NCBI GenBank assembly: GCA_017935575.1
Contig: JAGBHI010000013.1
Coordinates: 1-32,696 of the forward strand
Origin: Bacteroidales bacterium
Lineage (GTDB): Bacteria > Bacteroidota > Bacteroidia > Bacteroidales > G3-4614
Direction of reading: 5' to 3'
Length of the DNA stretch: 32,696 nt
Shown here in pieces: positions 19,814 through 28,405 of the stretch. Positions within the stretch are counted from its first letter, which is position 1. Each line of letters starts with the position of its first letter. The translations under genes and the position numbers were made by a program. The notes beneath the pieces were generated by a model. That model was not told the DNA's origin, searched no databases, and saw only the letters and a program-made list of their open reading frames with translations.

Positions 19814-21958
19814 TTATTGTAACTCTCCTGCACGAGAAGATTTGAAAAGAGATGTAAAATATTTCTTTATTCTATTCAAATATGCATGATTTTGATGAAC
19901 GCTTATAGCGAGAGGATCACTAAAATATGTTACATCTCCAACCTCTCCAAATTGCTCGGGATATAAAATAACAATATTATTGTTTGCAAAATATTTTGAG
20001 AGGAACGATGGCAATTTATCTAAATTAGGAGAATAGGATACTGATGATTGACGAGCCGATACGATAATAAACAAATCATCTTCCAATACTACACCAGTAA
20101 GCATTAATATATCGTTCCACTTATCCATTATATGATACTCAACCCTTATATTGCGTTTTTCTCGGATAAGACGCCCTTTTATCTGTCCCAGAGTATCTCT
20201 GTGTCCATAAAATATGGTTTTACAACCTAATTGCGTTGCCATATTGGCGATACGGCTCACCCATGCACCAAAACCTGTTTCGTACTCAGCCTTTTCGGGG
20301 ATATATACGATTATACGTGTTAAAGTATTGGTTGGTATTATTGATTTTGCAATAAAAACTGTTTTATTTGTCCCTTTTAAAATAGCTTCGGTTGTTGAAC
20401 CAAAGAAAGAGTCTGCGATATTTGCTTTATGGTGAATTCCCAAAAGTAACTCCGAAATATTTTTCTCTTTAATTGTATGTACTATACCGCTTGCAACATT
20501 CATTGAGTAACGAGTTAGTGTCTCAACCGGGATATCGGCAGATGCTGCAATTTTTGAAGCATGAGTTAAAAGATTTTCAGATATTTTACTTGCCGACGGG
20601 TTGTCGTGACGTGCCTCATTTATAACATTTAGAAAATATAGCGGAAGTTTTACCTTAGGGTTTTTCATTACCATTGCCATATTTACCAAAAGGTCGGCAG
20701 TCATGGGGTTTGACACAGAGACCAAGATTTTTTGAGGTAATTTGTCTGTCTTTGTATTATCCTCCTCATTTAACATAGTCAATGCTATCTCCTTTGCAGC
20801 TCCCTCTGTAAATAATGCACTTATGGTACATGATATCAATATCATAAGGATTGCTCCATTAAGGATATATGCATCAAACAGATTCATATTGTAACCTATA
20901 AGAACAACAGCCAATGTTGCCGCGGCTTTTGCACTACTCAAACCAAACAAAATTCTTCCTTCTGCCGATGACAATTTAAAGCTCTTTTGCATTATTATTG
21001 CCGACAACCATTTTGAGAATACAGCCACAGCTGTCATAAGAAGTGCCACCCAAATACTATGCCATGAGGTAAATACCCTCAAATTTATCATCATACCTAC
21101 TCCTATGAGGAAATAGGGGATAAAAAGGGCATTACCTACAAACTCCAACCTGTTCATAAGAGGAGATACCGAAGGGATATAGCGGGTAAGTACAATACCT
21201 GCAAAGAATGCTCCAATAATGCCAACCAAACCTACTATCTCGGCAAGATAGGCCGCAGCAAATACTAAAGCCAATATAAATATAAACTGCGATACATTAT
21301 CGCTGTATTTTTTAAAGAACCAGCGTGTAATACGAGGGTAAAAGTATATTACCAATGCTCCATAAGCTATTACCCCAAGAGCAAATTTTATCCAATATAG
21401 TGCTCCGGCTCCACCTCCTGCAATACCTAATACTACAGCCATCATTGTCAATGCAGCAATAACAGCTATTACCGTTCCGGCTATCGCAATTGATACCGAC
21501 CGGGATTTAACAATTCCATAACGACTAACAATAGGAAATGATATGAGGGTATGAGAGGCATACATTGTTGATAGTAGCGATGATGCAACCCAATTCAGAC
21601 CTAAGCCATAATGAGAAACTGCCAATCCTGCCAATAACGGAACAACAAATGTTATTATTCCAAAGCATATACCGCCCTTCTTGTTCTTTTTAAAGTCAGA
21701 GATACTCATCTCTAAACCCACAAGAAACATAAGATATAGCAGACCTACATTCCCAAATATTTCAAAACTTGCATCATATTCCAAAAGGTTAAAACCATAA
21801 GGACCTATTAACATTCCGGAAAATATCAATCCTATAATATGGGGGATATGCAATCTATCAAGAATAATAGGAGCAAACAGAATTATGGTCAGCACTATAA
21901 AAAATATCAGTGCCGAATTGTTTAACGGAAGTTCCAACGAAATAAAACTCCAATCCAT
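19814..21958 (-). CDS. CPA2 family cation/proton antiporter with C-terminal universal-stress-like domain
   Basis: Residues about 15-390 form a Na+/H+ exchanger domain with roughly 12 membrane segments and the KefB/KefC-like motifs LMFLVGLEMS (76-85) and GAFFAGIVL. Residues about 405-690 are soluble and look like two universal-stress-protein halves, the first with LLLGIHHKAN followed by a GST-type loop and TVFIAK. Monovalent cation/proton exchange in the inner membrane is the family role; the ion is unknown. Around residues 130-143, YASHT occupies the segment where many exchangers have acidic ion-binding residues. It begins 25 bases after metK and ends 9 bases before the protease, so all are probably in one transcript. 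Confidence 0.88.
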   Translation of the reverse strand: MDWSFISLELPLNNSALIFFIVLTIILFAPIILDRLHIPHIIGLIFSGMLIGPYGFNLLEYDASFEIFGNVGLLYLMFLVGLEMSISDFKKNKKGGICFGIITFVVPLLAGLAVSHYGLGLNWVASSLLSTMYASHTLISFPIVSRYGIVKSRSVSIAIAGTVIAVIAALTMMAVVLGIAGGGAGALYWIKFALGVIAYGALVIYFYPRITRWFFKKYSDNVSQFIFILALVFAAAYLAEIVGLVGIIGAFFAGIVLTRYIPSVSPLMNRLEFVGNALFIPYFLIGVGMMINLRVFTSWHSIWVALLMTAVAVFSKWLSAIIMQKSFKLSSAEGRILFGLSSAKAAATLAVVLIGYNMNLFDAYILNGAILMILISCTISALFTEGAAKEIALTMLNEEDNTKTDKLPQKILVSVSNPMTADLLVNMAMVMKNPKVKLPLYFLNVINEARHDNPSASKISENLLTHASKIAASADIPVETLTRYSMNVASGIVHTIKEKNISELLLGIHHKANIADSFFGSTTEAILKGTNKTVFIAKSIIPTNTLTRIIVYIPEKAEYETGFGAWVSRIANMATQLGCKTIFYGHRDTLGQIKGRLIREKRNIRVEYHIMDKWNDILMLTGVVLEDDLFIIVSARQSSVSYSPNLDKLPSFLSKYFANNNIVILYPEQFGEVGDVTYFSDPLAISVHQNHAYLNRIKKYFTSLFKSSRAGELQ

Positions 21959-21983
21959 AATTCTTTTAAATTTACTATATCAG

Positions 21984-23264
21984 CTAAGCAAATGCCTCTT
22001 TAATTTTATCAACGTAATCGAGTTTCTCCCATGTGAAAAGTTCAACCTCTTTTACAATCTCGGGAGTATAACGCGATGCAAATTTTTTAATAACGGTTTT
22101 AGGCTCACGACCCATATGTCCGTATGCCGCAGTCTCCTCATATATAGGATTACGAAGTTTCAATCGCTCCTCAATTGCATAAGGACGAAGGTCAAAAATC
22201 TCTTTGATTTTTGCCGCTATCTCATAATCTTTCAAGCCATTCTTTGCTGTTCCATAAGTATTTACATATACACTTATTGGCTCAGCAACTCCAATAGCAT
22301 AAGATAGTTGTATAAGTGCCTCATCAGCTATGCCTGCAGCTACGAGGTTTTTTGCAATATGACGAGCGGCGTAAGCTGCCGAACGGTCAACTTTTGAGGG
22401 GTCTTTACCGGAAAATGCTCCACCTCCGTGCGCTCCTTTGCCTCCGTAGGTATCAACAATAATCTTTCTTCCTGTTAATCCTGTATCTCCGTGAGGTCCT
22501 CCAATAACAAACTTTCCTGTTGGATTTACAAAGAGCTTATAATCGTCTTTAAATAGAAGTTTTATTCTTTCGGGAAGAGTTGCAACAACTCTGGGAATAA
22601 GAATATCTTTCACATCTTTACGAATTTGAGCCAACATCTCATTATCTGCTTGCTCCTGTGTTATTGTCTGACCTGCTTTAACAAAATCGTCGTGCTGAGT
22701 TGAGACAACAATTGTATCAATTCTTACGGGAGTATTATTATCGTCATACTCTACTGTTACCTGACTTTTTGCATCGGGGCGAAGATATTTCATCACCTTT
22801 CCCTCTCTGCGAATTGCAGCAAGTTCTATTAAAAGTTTATGCGAAAGGTCTAACGACAAAGGCATATAATTATCTGTTTCGTTACTTGCATAACCAAACA
22901 TCATTCCTTGGTCACCTGCTCCTTGCTCTATATCTTCGCTACGTTCAACACCACGATTAATGTCGGCACTCTGCTCATGAATAGCAGAGAAAACACCACA
23001 TGAATCACCGTCAAAATTATATTCGCTTTTGGTATAGCCAATACGATTTATAACCCTGCGTGCTACGTCCATTAAATCAATGTAAGCATTTGATTTTACC
23101 TCGCCGGCAATAACTACTTGCCCTGTTGTAACAAGCGTTTCGCAAGCAACTTTTGAATTTTTGTCTTGAGCTAAAAACTCATCAAGGAGCGCGTCCGATA
23201 TTTGATCTGCAACTTTATCGGGGTGGCCTTCTGATACTGATTCAGATGTAAAAAGATAACCCAT
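21984..23264 (-). CDS. metK: S-adenosylmethionine synthase
   Basis: This cytoplasmic enzyme makes S-adenosylmethionine from methionine and ATP. Signatures are complete: [19 protein letters not shown] near the N-terminus with the ATP-contacting His14, the [12 protein letters not shown] loop at about 117-128, [14 protein letters not shown], and the phosphate-binding [19 protein letters not shown]. At 426 residues it is longer than E. coli MetK because of an insertion typical of Bacteroidota. It is the first gene of a run through an antiporter, a T9SS protease and a barrel protein. Its leader carries a SAM-II riboswitch, so the product likely represses its own synthesis. The start is an unambiguous ATG. 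Confidence 0.97.
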   Translation of the reverse strand: MGYLFTSESVSEGHPDKVADQISDALLDEFLAQDKNSKVACETLVTTGQVVIAGEVKSNAYIDLMDVARRVINRIGYTKSEYNFDGDSCGVFSAIHEQSADINRGVERSEDIEQGAGDQGMMFGYASNETDNYMPLSLDLSHKLLIELAAIRREGKVMKYLRPDAKSQVTVEYDDNNTPVRIDTIVVSTQHDDFVKAGQTITQEQADNEMLAQIRKDVKDILIPRVVATLPERIKLLFKDDYKLFVNPTGKFVIGGPHGDTGLTGRKIIVDTYGGKGAHGGGAFSGKDPSKVDRSAAYAARHIAKNLVAAGIADEALIQLSYAIGVAEPISVYVNTYGTAKNGLKDYEIAAKIKEIFDLRPYAIEERLKLRNPIYEETAAYGHMGREPKTVIKKFASRYTPEIVKEVELFTWEKLDYVDKIKEAFA

Positions 23265-23314
23265 TTTATTCTAATATTTTATTGGGAAACTCTCCTCCTT
23301 GCAGCAGAAAATCA

Positions 23315-23362
23315 ATTTTAGCATTTTTTCAAGTGGTTGCAAGCAGTCAAATCTCTCCACGT
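23315..23362 (-). ncRNA. SAM-II riboswitch in the metK leader
   Basis: The minus-strand RNA shows the SAM-II layout. P1 is GUGG (23360-23357) paired with CCAC (23336-23333). Between them lies AGAGAUUUGACUGCUUGCAA, with the conserved GAUUU and UUGCA. A short A-rich linker leads to the invariant GCUAAAA (23323-23317). The order and wording match my recollection of alphaproteobacterial and marine SAM-II aptamers. The pseudoknot pairing partner is not clear by eye. The aptamer ends about 52 bases before the metK ATG; an AAGGAGG at 23294-23300 lies between but is too far upstream to be a normal Shine-Dalgarno. SAM binding should lower metK expression. Confidence 0.85.
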
Positions 23363-23381
23363 TTAACAATTTATTTGAGTG

Positions 23382-23389
23382 CGAAGTTA
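23382..23389 (-). promoter_or_regulatory. Candidate metK promoter -7 element
   Basis: On the minus strand TAACTTCG followed by CA is one mismatch from TAnnTTTG and resembles the parE and dapB elements. It places the transcription start about 14 bases before the riboswitch, as expected for a riboswitch leader. Confidence 0.5.
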
Positions 23390-23441
23390 GTTATTTTTTA
23401 CCAATTAAGCACCCTATATTATCTTAAAATTTTAAAAACTA

Positions 23442-24806
23442 TCAAGTATTATAATCTACTCCTCTACTTTTAAGGTCATCTCCCCAATGGCTACCTGCCA
23501 AACGCTCCTCTCTATCAATAACCTCTTTTGCTTTTTTTGCATATAAGATAAGACGTAATGATTGACCATAAGTAAAGTAATTTATCATCCAATTGTAGAA
23601 AACTATTATTTTGTTTCGCACTCCCAAAATTGAACGCAAATGAACCACCAACCACATTACCCAAGCAATAAATCCTGCCATTTTTATACTCTTGAACTCT
23701 GCTACCGCTCTATTACGTCCTACTGTAGCCATAGTTCCAAGGTTACGATAACGGAAAGGTTTCAACTCCTTACCTCGCTCTAATCTTTTGATGTTCTCAG
23801 CCAATAAAGCTCCTTGTTGAATTGCAACCTGAGCCAACTGTGGGTGTCCTCCTTCCCACGCAGGGTCGCCTTTGGGCATTATTGATTGATCTCCTATACA
23901 AAAAACTCCCTCTACTCCTTCAACCATGTTATACTCATCAACAACAATGCGATTGCCTCTTCCTATAACATTTGCAGGCATATTATCTATGGGAGTTGCC
24001 GTTACACCACTAACCCATATAAAGGTGCGTGTTGCTATCGTGCTGCCATCTTTCAAATAGACCTTATTCTCTTTATACTCGGTAACCATTTTATTAAGCA
24101 GGACATTTACGCCCATTCTGCGAAGGAACTTCTCAACACTTTCAGAACTCTCCCTACTCATTGATGGTAATAGAGCACCCCCTGCTTCAATCAAATATAT
24201 GTTTACAAGACTATTTGGCAAATCGGGATAATCTTTTGGGACGACAAAGTTTTTCATCTCTGATAATGCCCCTGCTATCTCAACTCCTGTTGCTCCTCCT
24301 CCAACTATTACAATATTCAAAAGCTCCTGGCGCTCCTGCTCGGTTGCACAAGTCAAAGCTCGTTCAAAATTATCAAGAAGTGCATTTTGTAAACCCATTG
24401 CCTCACTGACATTCTTCATAGGCATGGCACCCTCTTCAATACTCTTATTACCAAAGAAGTTTGTAGTAGTGCCGGCTGCAAGCACAAGATAATCGTATGA
24501 TATTTTACCAATAGATGTCTGTACTATTTTGTGTTCAGGGAATATTGAACGAACCTCTGCCATTCTGAAATAGAAATCTTTTCGTCTCTGAAAAATTTTT
24601 CGGAAAGGGAACGATATACTACTGGGCTCAATTCCCGAAGAGGCTATCTGATATATCAGAGGGGGGAACTGATGATAGTTATTTTTATCAATAAGAACAA
24701 CCTGAAAATCTGAATTTCTTAATTTATTCGCAAGTTTAAGCCCTCCAAAACCACCTCCAACTATTACAACTCGCTTTTTATCACTTTTGGGGATATTAAA
24801 ACTCAT
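23442..24806 (-). CDS. ndh: Type II NADH:quinone oxidoreductase
   Basis: This 454-residue non-proton-pumping respiratory flavoenzyme passes electrons from NADH to quinone on the inner face of the membrane. The FAD motif GGGFGGLKLA is at 17-26. The NADH motif IVGGGATGVEIAGAL is at 167-181. Motifs for quinone and FAD contact include HPQLAQVAIQQGA. The C-terminal ~100 residues contain a hydrophobic amphipathic stretch (FIAWVMWLVVHLRSILG) and a conserved tail that peripherally anchors NDH-2 enzymes. It is monocistronic as far as can be seen, with a strong promoter 107 bases upstream. The frame ends 177 bases upstream of the metK start. Confidence 0.92.
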   Translation of the reverse strand: MSFNIPKSDKKRVVIVGGGFGGLKLANKLRNSDFQVVLIDKNNYHQFPPLIYQIASSGIEPSSISFPFRKIFQRRKDFYFRMAEVRSIFPEHKIVQTSIGKISYDYLVLAAGTTTNFFGNKSIEEGAMPMKNVSEAMGLQNALLDNFERALTCATEQERQELLNIVIVGGGATGVEIAGALSEMKNFVVPKDYPDLPNSLVNIYLIEAGGALLPSMSRESSESVEKFLRRMGVNVLLNKMVTEYKENKVYLKDGSTIATRTFIWVSGVTATPIDNMPANVIGRGNRIVVDEYNMVEGVEGVFCIGDQSIMPKGDPAWEGGHPQLAQVAIQQGALLAENIKRLERGKELKPFRYRNLGTMATVGRNRAVAEFKSIKMAGFIAWVMWLVVHLRSILGVRNKIIVFYNWMINYFTYGQSLRLILYAKKAKEVIDREERLAGSHWGDDLKSRGVDYNT

Positions 24807-24912
24807 ATTTTTACCTCTACCTAAAACTAAAACAATAAAATATACATTTACGTTTAAACGCCTTTTAAATTTCTGTTTAAGAATTAAACATTATCTTGTA
24901 TCTTTTCGCTGG

Positions 24913-24943
24913 CAAAAGTAGTAAAATTTGAACAAATTACAAA
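24913..24943 (-). promoter_or_regulatory. ndh: ndh promoter
   Basis: The minus strand carries TACTTTTG (24913-24920), a perfect -7 element, with TTTG (24940-24943) 19 bases upstream as the -33 element. The predicted leader is about 100 bases. Confidence 0.7.
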
Positions 24944-25098
24944 ACAAATGGCTATATTTTAATATTTATTGCAACAAATTGCCACGATAAATTCGCCAAA
25001 TAAAATCAAAATGATAAATTTATTCGCAATATTATAAAAATATCTTATTTCTCAATATTTTTTATTTTATTTGTAAACATAAACGTCTTAAACGAAGT

Positions 25099-26316
25099 AT
25101 GAATAATTTATTAATAAAAATATCAATACCACTAATTATCTTACTCTTTTCAAATTCTATTATAATAAGAAGTGAGATATTAAACACATCGTTCTACTTT
25201 AACAGAATGGCAAATGATGGAGAAAACTTATGGATAGCTACAAGTAAAGGGATAATAAGATATAATAAAGAGGCGGATAAAGCATACAATGTATCTGACT
25301 CATTAGGCATTGATAATGAAGCTATAATACAAGCTATTACTTTTGACAAAAATAATAGGCTTTGGTTCTCTATAAAAGATAATGGTATATATTATCACGA
25401 GAATGGGCAAACTCTGAACAGACCAGATGTTTATATCAAGAGCTATACGAGGTATGCCTTTGCATTTGATAACAATGACTCCATTTGGACATCTGCAGGA
25501 GGAAACTACACAGCGCCTCTATATAACAATTATTCGGCAGGTTACAGCACCCCCGATACTCGATCCATTACAATATCTCCATCAATAATGGATATGGAGT
25601 TTGACAGCAAAAACAACCTATGGATAGCTATTTACGGAGAGTACAACACTCTTTTATGCCATAAAAACGGGAACTCATATTGCGAAAGCATCATACAAGG
25701 CTCAAATATTATTCCGGATATAACCATTGACAAAAATGATAATATATGGTACTGTATTGCAGACGCCATATATTACTACGACACAACAATACATAATCAC
25801 AAACGATATTGGCACGATACCGATAGCAATATCCCTGCCGCACATTTTTACGCAAGTGATATTGATAATGAGGGAAATGTGTGGTTTACATCATCGCACT
25901 ATCTTTTGCGATACGATGGAAATAATTTCAAGTGGTGGAACTGTTTTGGATACCATGAAGCCCGAGCAATTCTTTGTGATAACAACATAGTTTGGGTATT
26001 AATGAAAGATGATACCCTTTGTAAATTTGAGAACGAGACATTTACCAGAATAGATTTAAAAGATATTGTTACAGGTATCTATGAAGAGGAAACAACAGTA
26101 AGTAACATTAAAGCATACGTTTCAAATGGGGTGTTGTATTTAAAAAGTAGTAAGGAGATAAAGAATATAAGCATATACGACTCTATGGGTAGAACTCTCC
26201 TCTCTCCCAACCCCTCCTCGGCAGAGATGGGAGAGATTGCAATTCCCTTAGATTTGGATATTAAAGGCTTATTGTTGGTAAAGGTTAATAATGAGGTTAT
26301 AAAAGTTGTGATTTAA
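25099..26316 (+). CDS. Secreted seven-bladed beta-propeller protein with T9SS sorting domain
   Basis: This 405-residue protein has an N-terminal hydrophobic signal (about 5-25). It then has seven repeats of the two-component-regulator propeller type, marked by Trp45, Trp89, Trp130, Trp175, Trp217, Trp262 and Trp299 in [IL]W/VW contexts, spaced about 37-45 residues. This predicts one closed seven-bladed propeller. The C-terminal ~70 residues (about 335-405) look like a T9SS type A sorting domain: ISIYDSMGRTLL, then a strand ending in LLLVKVNNEVIKVVI. There is no histidine kinase or DNA-binding part, so it is not a hybrid regulator. It probably acts at the cell surface; the ligand is unknown. 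It stands alone, divergent from ndh, with a terminator after its stop. Confidence 0.8.
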   Translation: MNNLLIKISIPLIILLFSNSIIIRSEILNTSFYFNRMANDGENLWIATSKGIIRYNKEADKAYNVSDSLGIDNEAIIQAITFDKNNRLWFSIKDNGIYYHENGQTLNRPDVYIKSYTRYAFAFDNNDSIWTSAGGNYTAPLYNNYSAGYSTPDTRSITISPSIMDMEFDSKNNLWIAIYGEYNTLLCHKNGNSYCESIIQGSNIIPDITIDKNDNIWYCIADAIYYYDTTIHNHKRYWHDTDSNIPAAHFYASDIDNEGNVWFTSSHYLLRYDGNNFKWWNCFGYHEARAILCDNNIVWVLMKDDTLCKFENETFTRIDLKDIVTGIYEEETTVSNIKAYVSNGVLYLKSSKEIKNISIYDSMGRTLLSPNPSSAEMGEIAIPLDLDIKGLLLVKVNNEVIKVVI

Positions 26317-26338
26317 ATATACACTAACAAAATATTTT

Positions 26339-26372
26339 AAGAGCGAGAAGAGAAATCTTTTCGCTCTTTTTG
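26339..26372 (+). terminator. Intrinsic terminator after the propeller gene
   Basis: Two 13-base arms (26339-26351 and 26356-26368, one G-U pair) close a GAAA tetraloop and are followed by a T-run. It sits between convergent genes and may serve both strands. Confidence 0.88.
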
Positions 26373-26406
26373 TCCTAAAACTGAATGCCTGCGAGAGAGG
26401 CAAATA

Positions 26407-27636
26407 TCAAACAACCCTCTTTACCTCCTCCTTAAAAAGTTTATAACCTATCTTACAATTTATACATTTACGAGAAGTACAATAGTTGTTGTGTAGTGAT
26501 ATAAATGCCTGCGAGGCAAGAGCTGAATCGCAAGGTAATCCGCTATCGGTAAATTTACGAACTATGGCATTATTTTCAGCTTTACACCCCTCTAACAGTG
26601 ATATGGCGCGTGTAGCATACTCATCTCTCTTTATATATTCAGAGTAAGCATATAATAGTGGAGCAACAGAGTTTATTATCAAGAGGTCAACTGCAGTTTT
26701 ACCTAACGTCTTACGCAGTGGCGGAGTATCTGCTCCAAAGGTATAATGCACCTCCCAATAATCGCTCGGATAGACCTCAAAGACTTTACGGAGTTTATCT
26801 TCACCGTCTGCATCAATAAATTTTGCGAAGATAGGCAACGAAGTGTGTATAAGTGCCGCCAACAAGGCTATACGCTGATGCGGAAAATTCGAGGGGCGCA
26901 TTCCTCCAAACCTCCAAAGTTTTACATCGTTTACAGGCAGTGTAAATTTACTCTTTAGGAATGCAAATTCATTTACAAGCCTTTTATAATATTGATTATC
27001 GGGATATGCTCCTTCTGTTAAAAATCCAGCCACACCAAAGAGCATAGCCTCCAATTGAAACAGAGAATCGGCATGTTTTTGTAAAAATTTCAAAGGCAGG
27101 GCTTTTGCAAGTGCTTCAAAGGCATTACCATTAATTCCAAAACCAAGCGACCGAGCAATAGAGATATAGCAAACCTCCTCCCAGTCGCCATTGTAGATGC
27201 TCAACCACTCTTTTATTCTCTCACTTTTTCCTTGCAATCGTTCAATGGCAAGCGAAGATATAAGGTCGGTTATAAATATTGATGGCAGATCTTTAAAGGA
27301 GTAGCTACAAGGCAAATCTTCATATTTTGAAAGAAGTTTTTTTCGCAATCGCTCTATCTCTTCCGAAAAAGGAATAACCAAACAATAACACTCCTCATCT
27401 ATCTTCTCATTACAAGAAGTTACGTATAAATCGCAATCTTTTGGCGATGCAGGAGCTATTGCAACTCGCATCTTTGAAGGAGTACCGTCAACTCTTAAAA
27501 CAGCATCTGAAAATATTAAATTTTGGTTACTATCATTGCCGGGCATAACAACCTCAACAGCAGTTCCGTCGCTTAATTGAAGTTTATTACCCTTTAATAT
27601 ATTATATCTCCAAATGTATGAGAGTATATTTTCCAT
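26407..27636 (-). CDS. DUF2851 family protein with altered N-terminal motif
   Basis: This 409-residue protein has no known function. The central part carries the family hallmark GGMRPSNFPHQRIALLAAL (about 245-263). The C-terminus has a Cys cluster, CTSRKCINC (about 388-396), which could bind a metal. In other DUF2851 proteins, as I recall them, the N-terminal region contains a GNVEIH...SDW...H pattern. Here the aligned stretch reads MRVAIAPASPKD, so the Glu and His of the pattern appear to be Ala. It is divergent from dapB with 44 bases between the starts, and convergent with the propeller gene. Family assignment is good; the role is unknown. Confidence 0.8.
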   Translation of the reverse strand: MENILSYIWRYNILKGNKLQLSDGTAVEVVMPGNDSNQNLIFSDAVLRVDGTPSKMRVAIAPASPKDCDLYVTSCNEKIDEECYCLVIPFSEEIERLRKKLLSKYEDLPCSYSFKDLPSIFITDLISSLAIERLQGKSERIKEWLSIYNGDWEEVCYISIARSLGFGINGNAFEALAKALPLKFLQKHADSLFQLEAMLFGVAGFLTEGAYPDNQYYKRLVNEFAFLKSKFTLPVNDVKLWRFGGMRPSNFPHQRIALLAALIHTSLPIFAKFIDADGEDKLRKVFEVYPSDYWEVHYTFGADTPPLRKTLGKTAVDLLIINSVAPLLYAYSEYIKRDEYATRAISLLEGCKAENNAIVRKFTDSGLPCDSALASQAFISLHNNYCTSRKCINCKIGYKLFKEEVKRVV

Positions 27637-27645
27637 AAAATTTTG

Positions 27646-27653
27646 TATCTTCG
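27646..27653 (+). promoter_or_regulatory. Candidate -7 element of the dapB operon
   Basis: TATCTTCG followed by CA lies 27 bases before the dapB ATG and just outside the divergent DUF2851 start. It is one base from TAnnTTTG and identical to the parE element. Confidence 0.5.
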
Positions 27654-27680
27654 CAAGTTGTTACAAATATATGTAAAATT

Positions 27681-28394
27681 ATGAAGATAGCATTAATAGG
27701 GTATGGCAAAATGGGAAAAACCATTGAGAAGATTGCCATTGCTCGCGGACACGAAATTGTTGCCCGAATAGATAAAGATAACCAAGAAGATTTTGACTCT
27801 GCCGAGTTTCGTAGTGCAGATGTTGCCATTGAGTTTTCAATGCCACAATCGGCAATGGATAATTTCCGCAAAGCCTTTGCTGCAGGCGTAAAGGTAGTAT
27901 CAGGCACAACAGGGTGGTTAGAGAATATGCCTGAGGTCAAAGAGGCTTGCAAGAATGGCAATACACTCTTTTACTCATCAAATTATAGTTTGGGAGTAAA
28001 CATATTTTTTGCCGTAAACAAATATTTGGCAAAAATAATGGAAGAGTTTGACAACTACGATGTAAGAATGGAAGAGACTCACCATATCCATAAATTGGAC
28101 GCTCCAAGCGGAACTGCCATAACTCTTGCCGAAGGTATTATTGAAAATATATCGCGTAAAGAGTCGTGGGTTGAGGGTGTTGAGCCAAAGGACAAGGAGT
28201 TGGGTATAACCTCATTCCGCAGAGATGAAGTTCCCGGCATACACACCATTATTTATGAGTCGGACGTTGATACCATAACAATAACCCACGATGCCAAAAG
28301 CCGTGCAGGGTTTGCTTTGGGCGCTGTTATTGCTGCAGAGTTTACCAAAGATAAAACAGGATTTTTGACAATGCAGGATATGTTAAAATTCTAA
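27681..28394 (+). CDS. dapB: 4-hydroxy-tetrahydrodipicolinate reductase
   Basis: This 237-residue NAD(P)H-dependent reductase makes tetrahydrodipicolinate in the lysine and diaminopimelate pathway, feeding peptidoglycan. The cofactor motif GYGKMGKTI starts at residue 7. GTTGW lies at 75-79. The catalytic signature ETHHIHKLDAPSGTA (132-146) has His134 and His135 at the catalytic positions and Lys138. It is shorter than E. coli DapB, as in other Bacteroidota. It opens a four-gene run (dapB, lepB, WbqC-like, MFS) with gaps of 7-12 bases, so it is probably one operon driven from the TATCTTCG element. Confidence 0.96.
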   Translation: MKIALIGYGKMGKTIEKIAIARGHEIVARIDKDNQEDFDSAEFRSADVAIEFSMPQSAMDNFRKAFAAGVKVVSGTTGWLENMPEVKEACKNGNTLFYSSNYSLGVNIFFAVNKYLAKIMEEFDNYDVRMEETHHIHKLDAPSGTAITLAEGIIENISRKESWVEGVEPKDKELGITSFRRDEVPGIHTIIYESDVDTITITHDAKSRAGFALGAVIAAEFTKDKTGFLTMQDMLKF

Positions 28395-28405
28395 CAAATA
28401 GAGAG

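Noticed and set aside
16637..23264. A novel defence or toxin system in the antiporter-protease-barrel run
   Set aside because: The components are a transporter, a T9SS cargo protease and an outer-membrane barrel. None has nuclease, immunity or toxin motifs, and no mobility signs flank them.
23291..23300. AAGGAGGAGA as the Shine-Dalgarno of metK
   Set aside because: It ends 26 bases before the metK ATG, too far, and there is no nearer in-frame start. Genes in this window do not otherwise show Shine-Dalgarno sequences.
25060..25075. -7 promoter of the propeller gene (TTTATTTG)
   Set aside because: It lacks the essential A at position two and the surrounding DNA is so AT-rich that near matches are expected.
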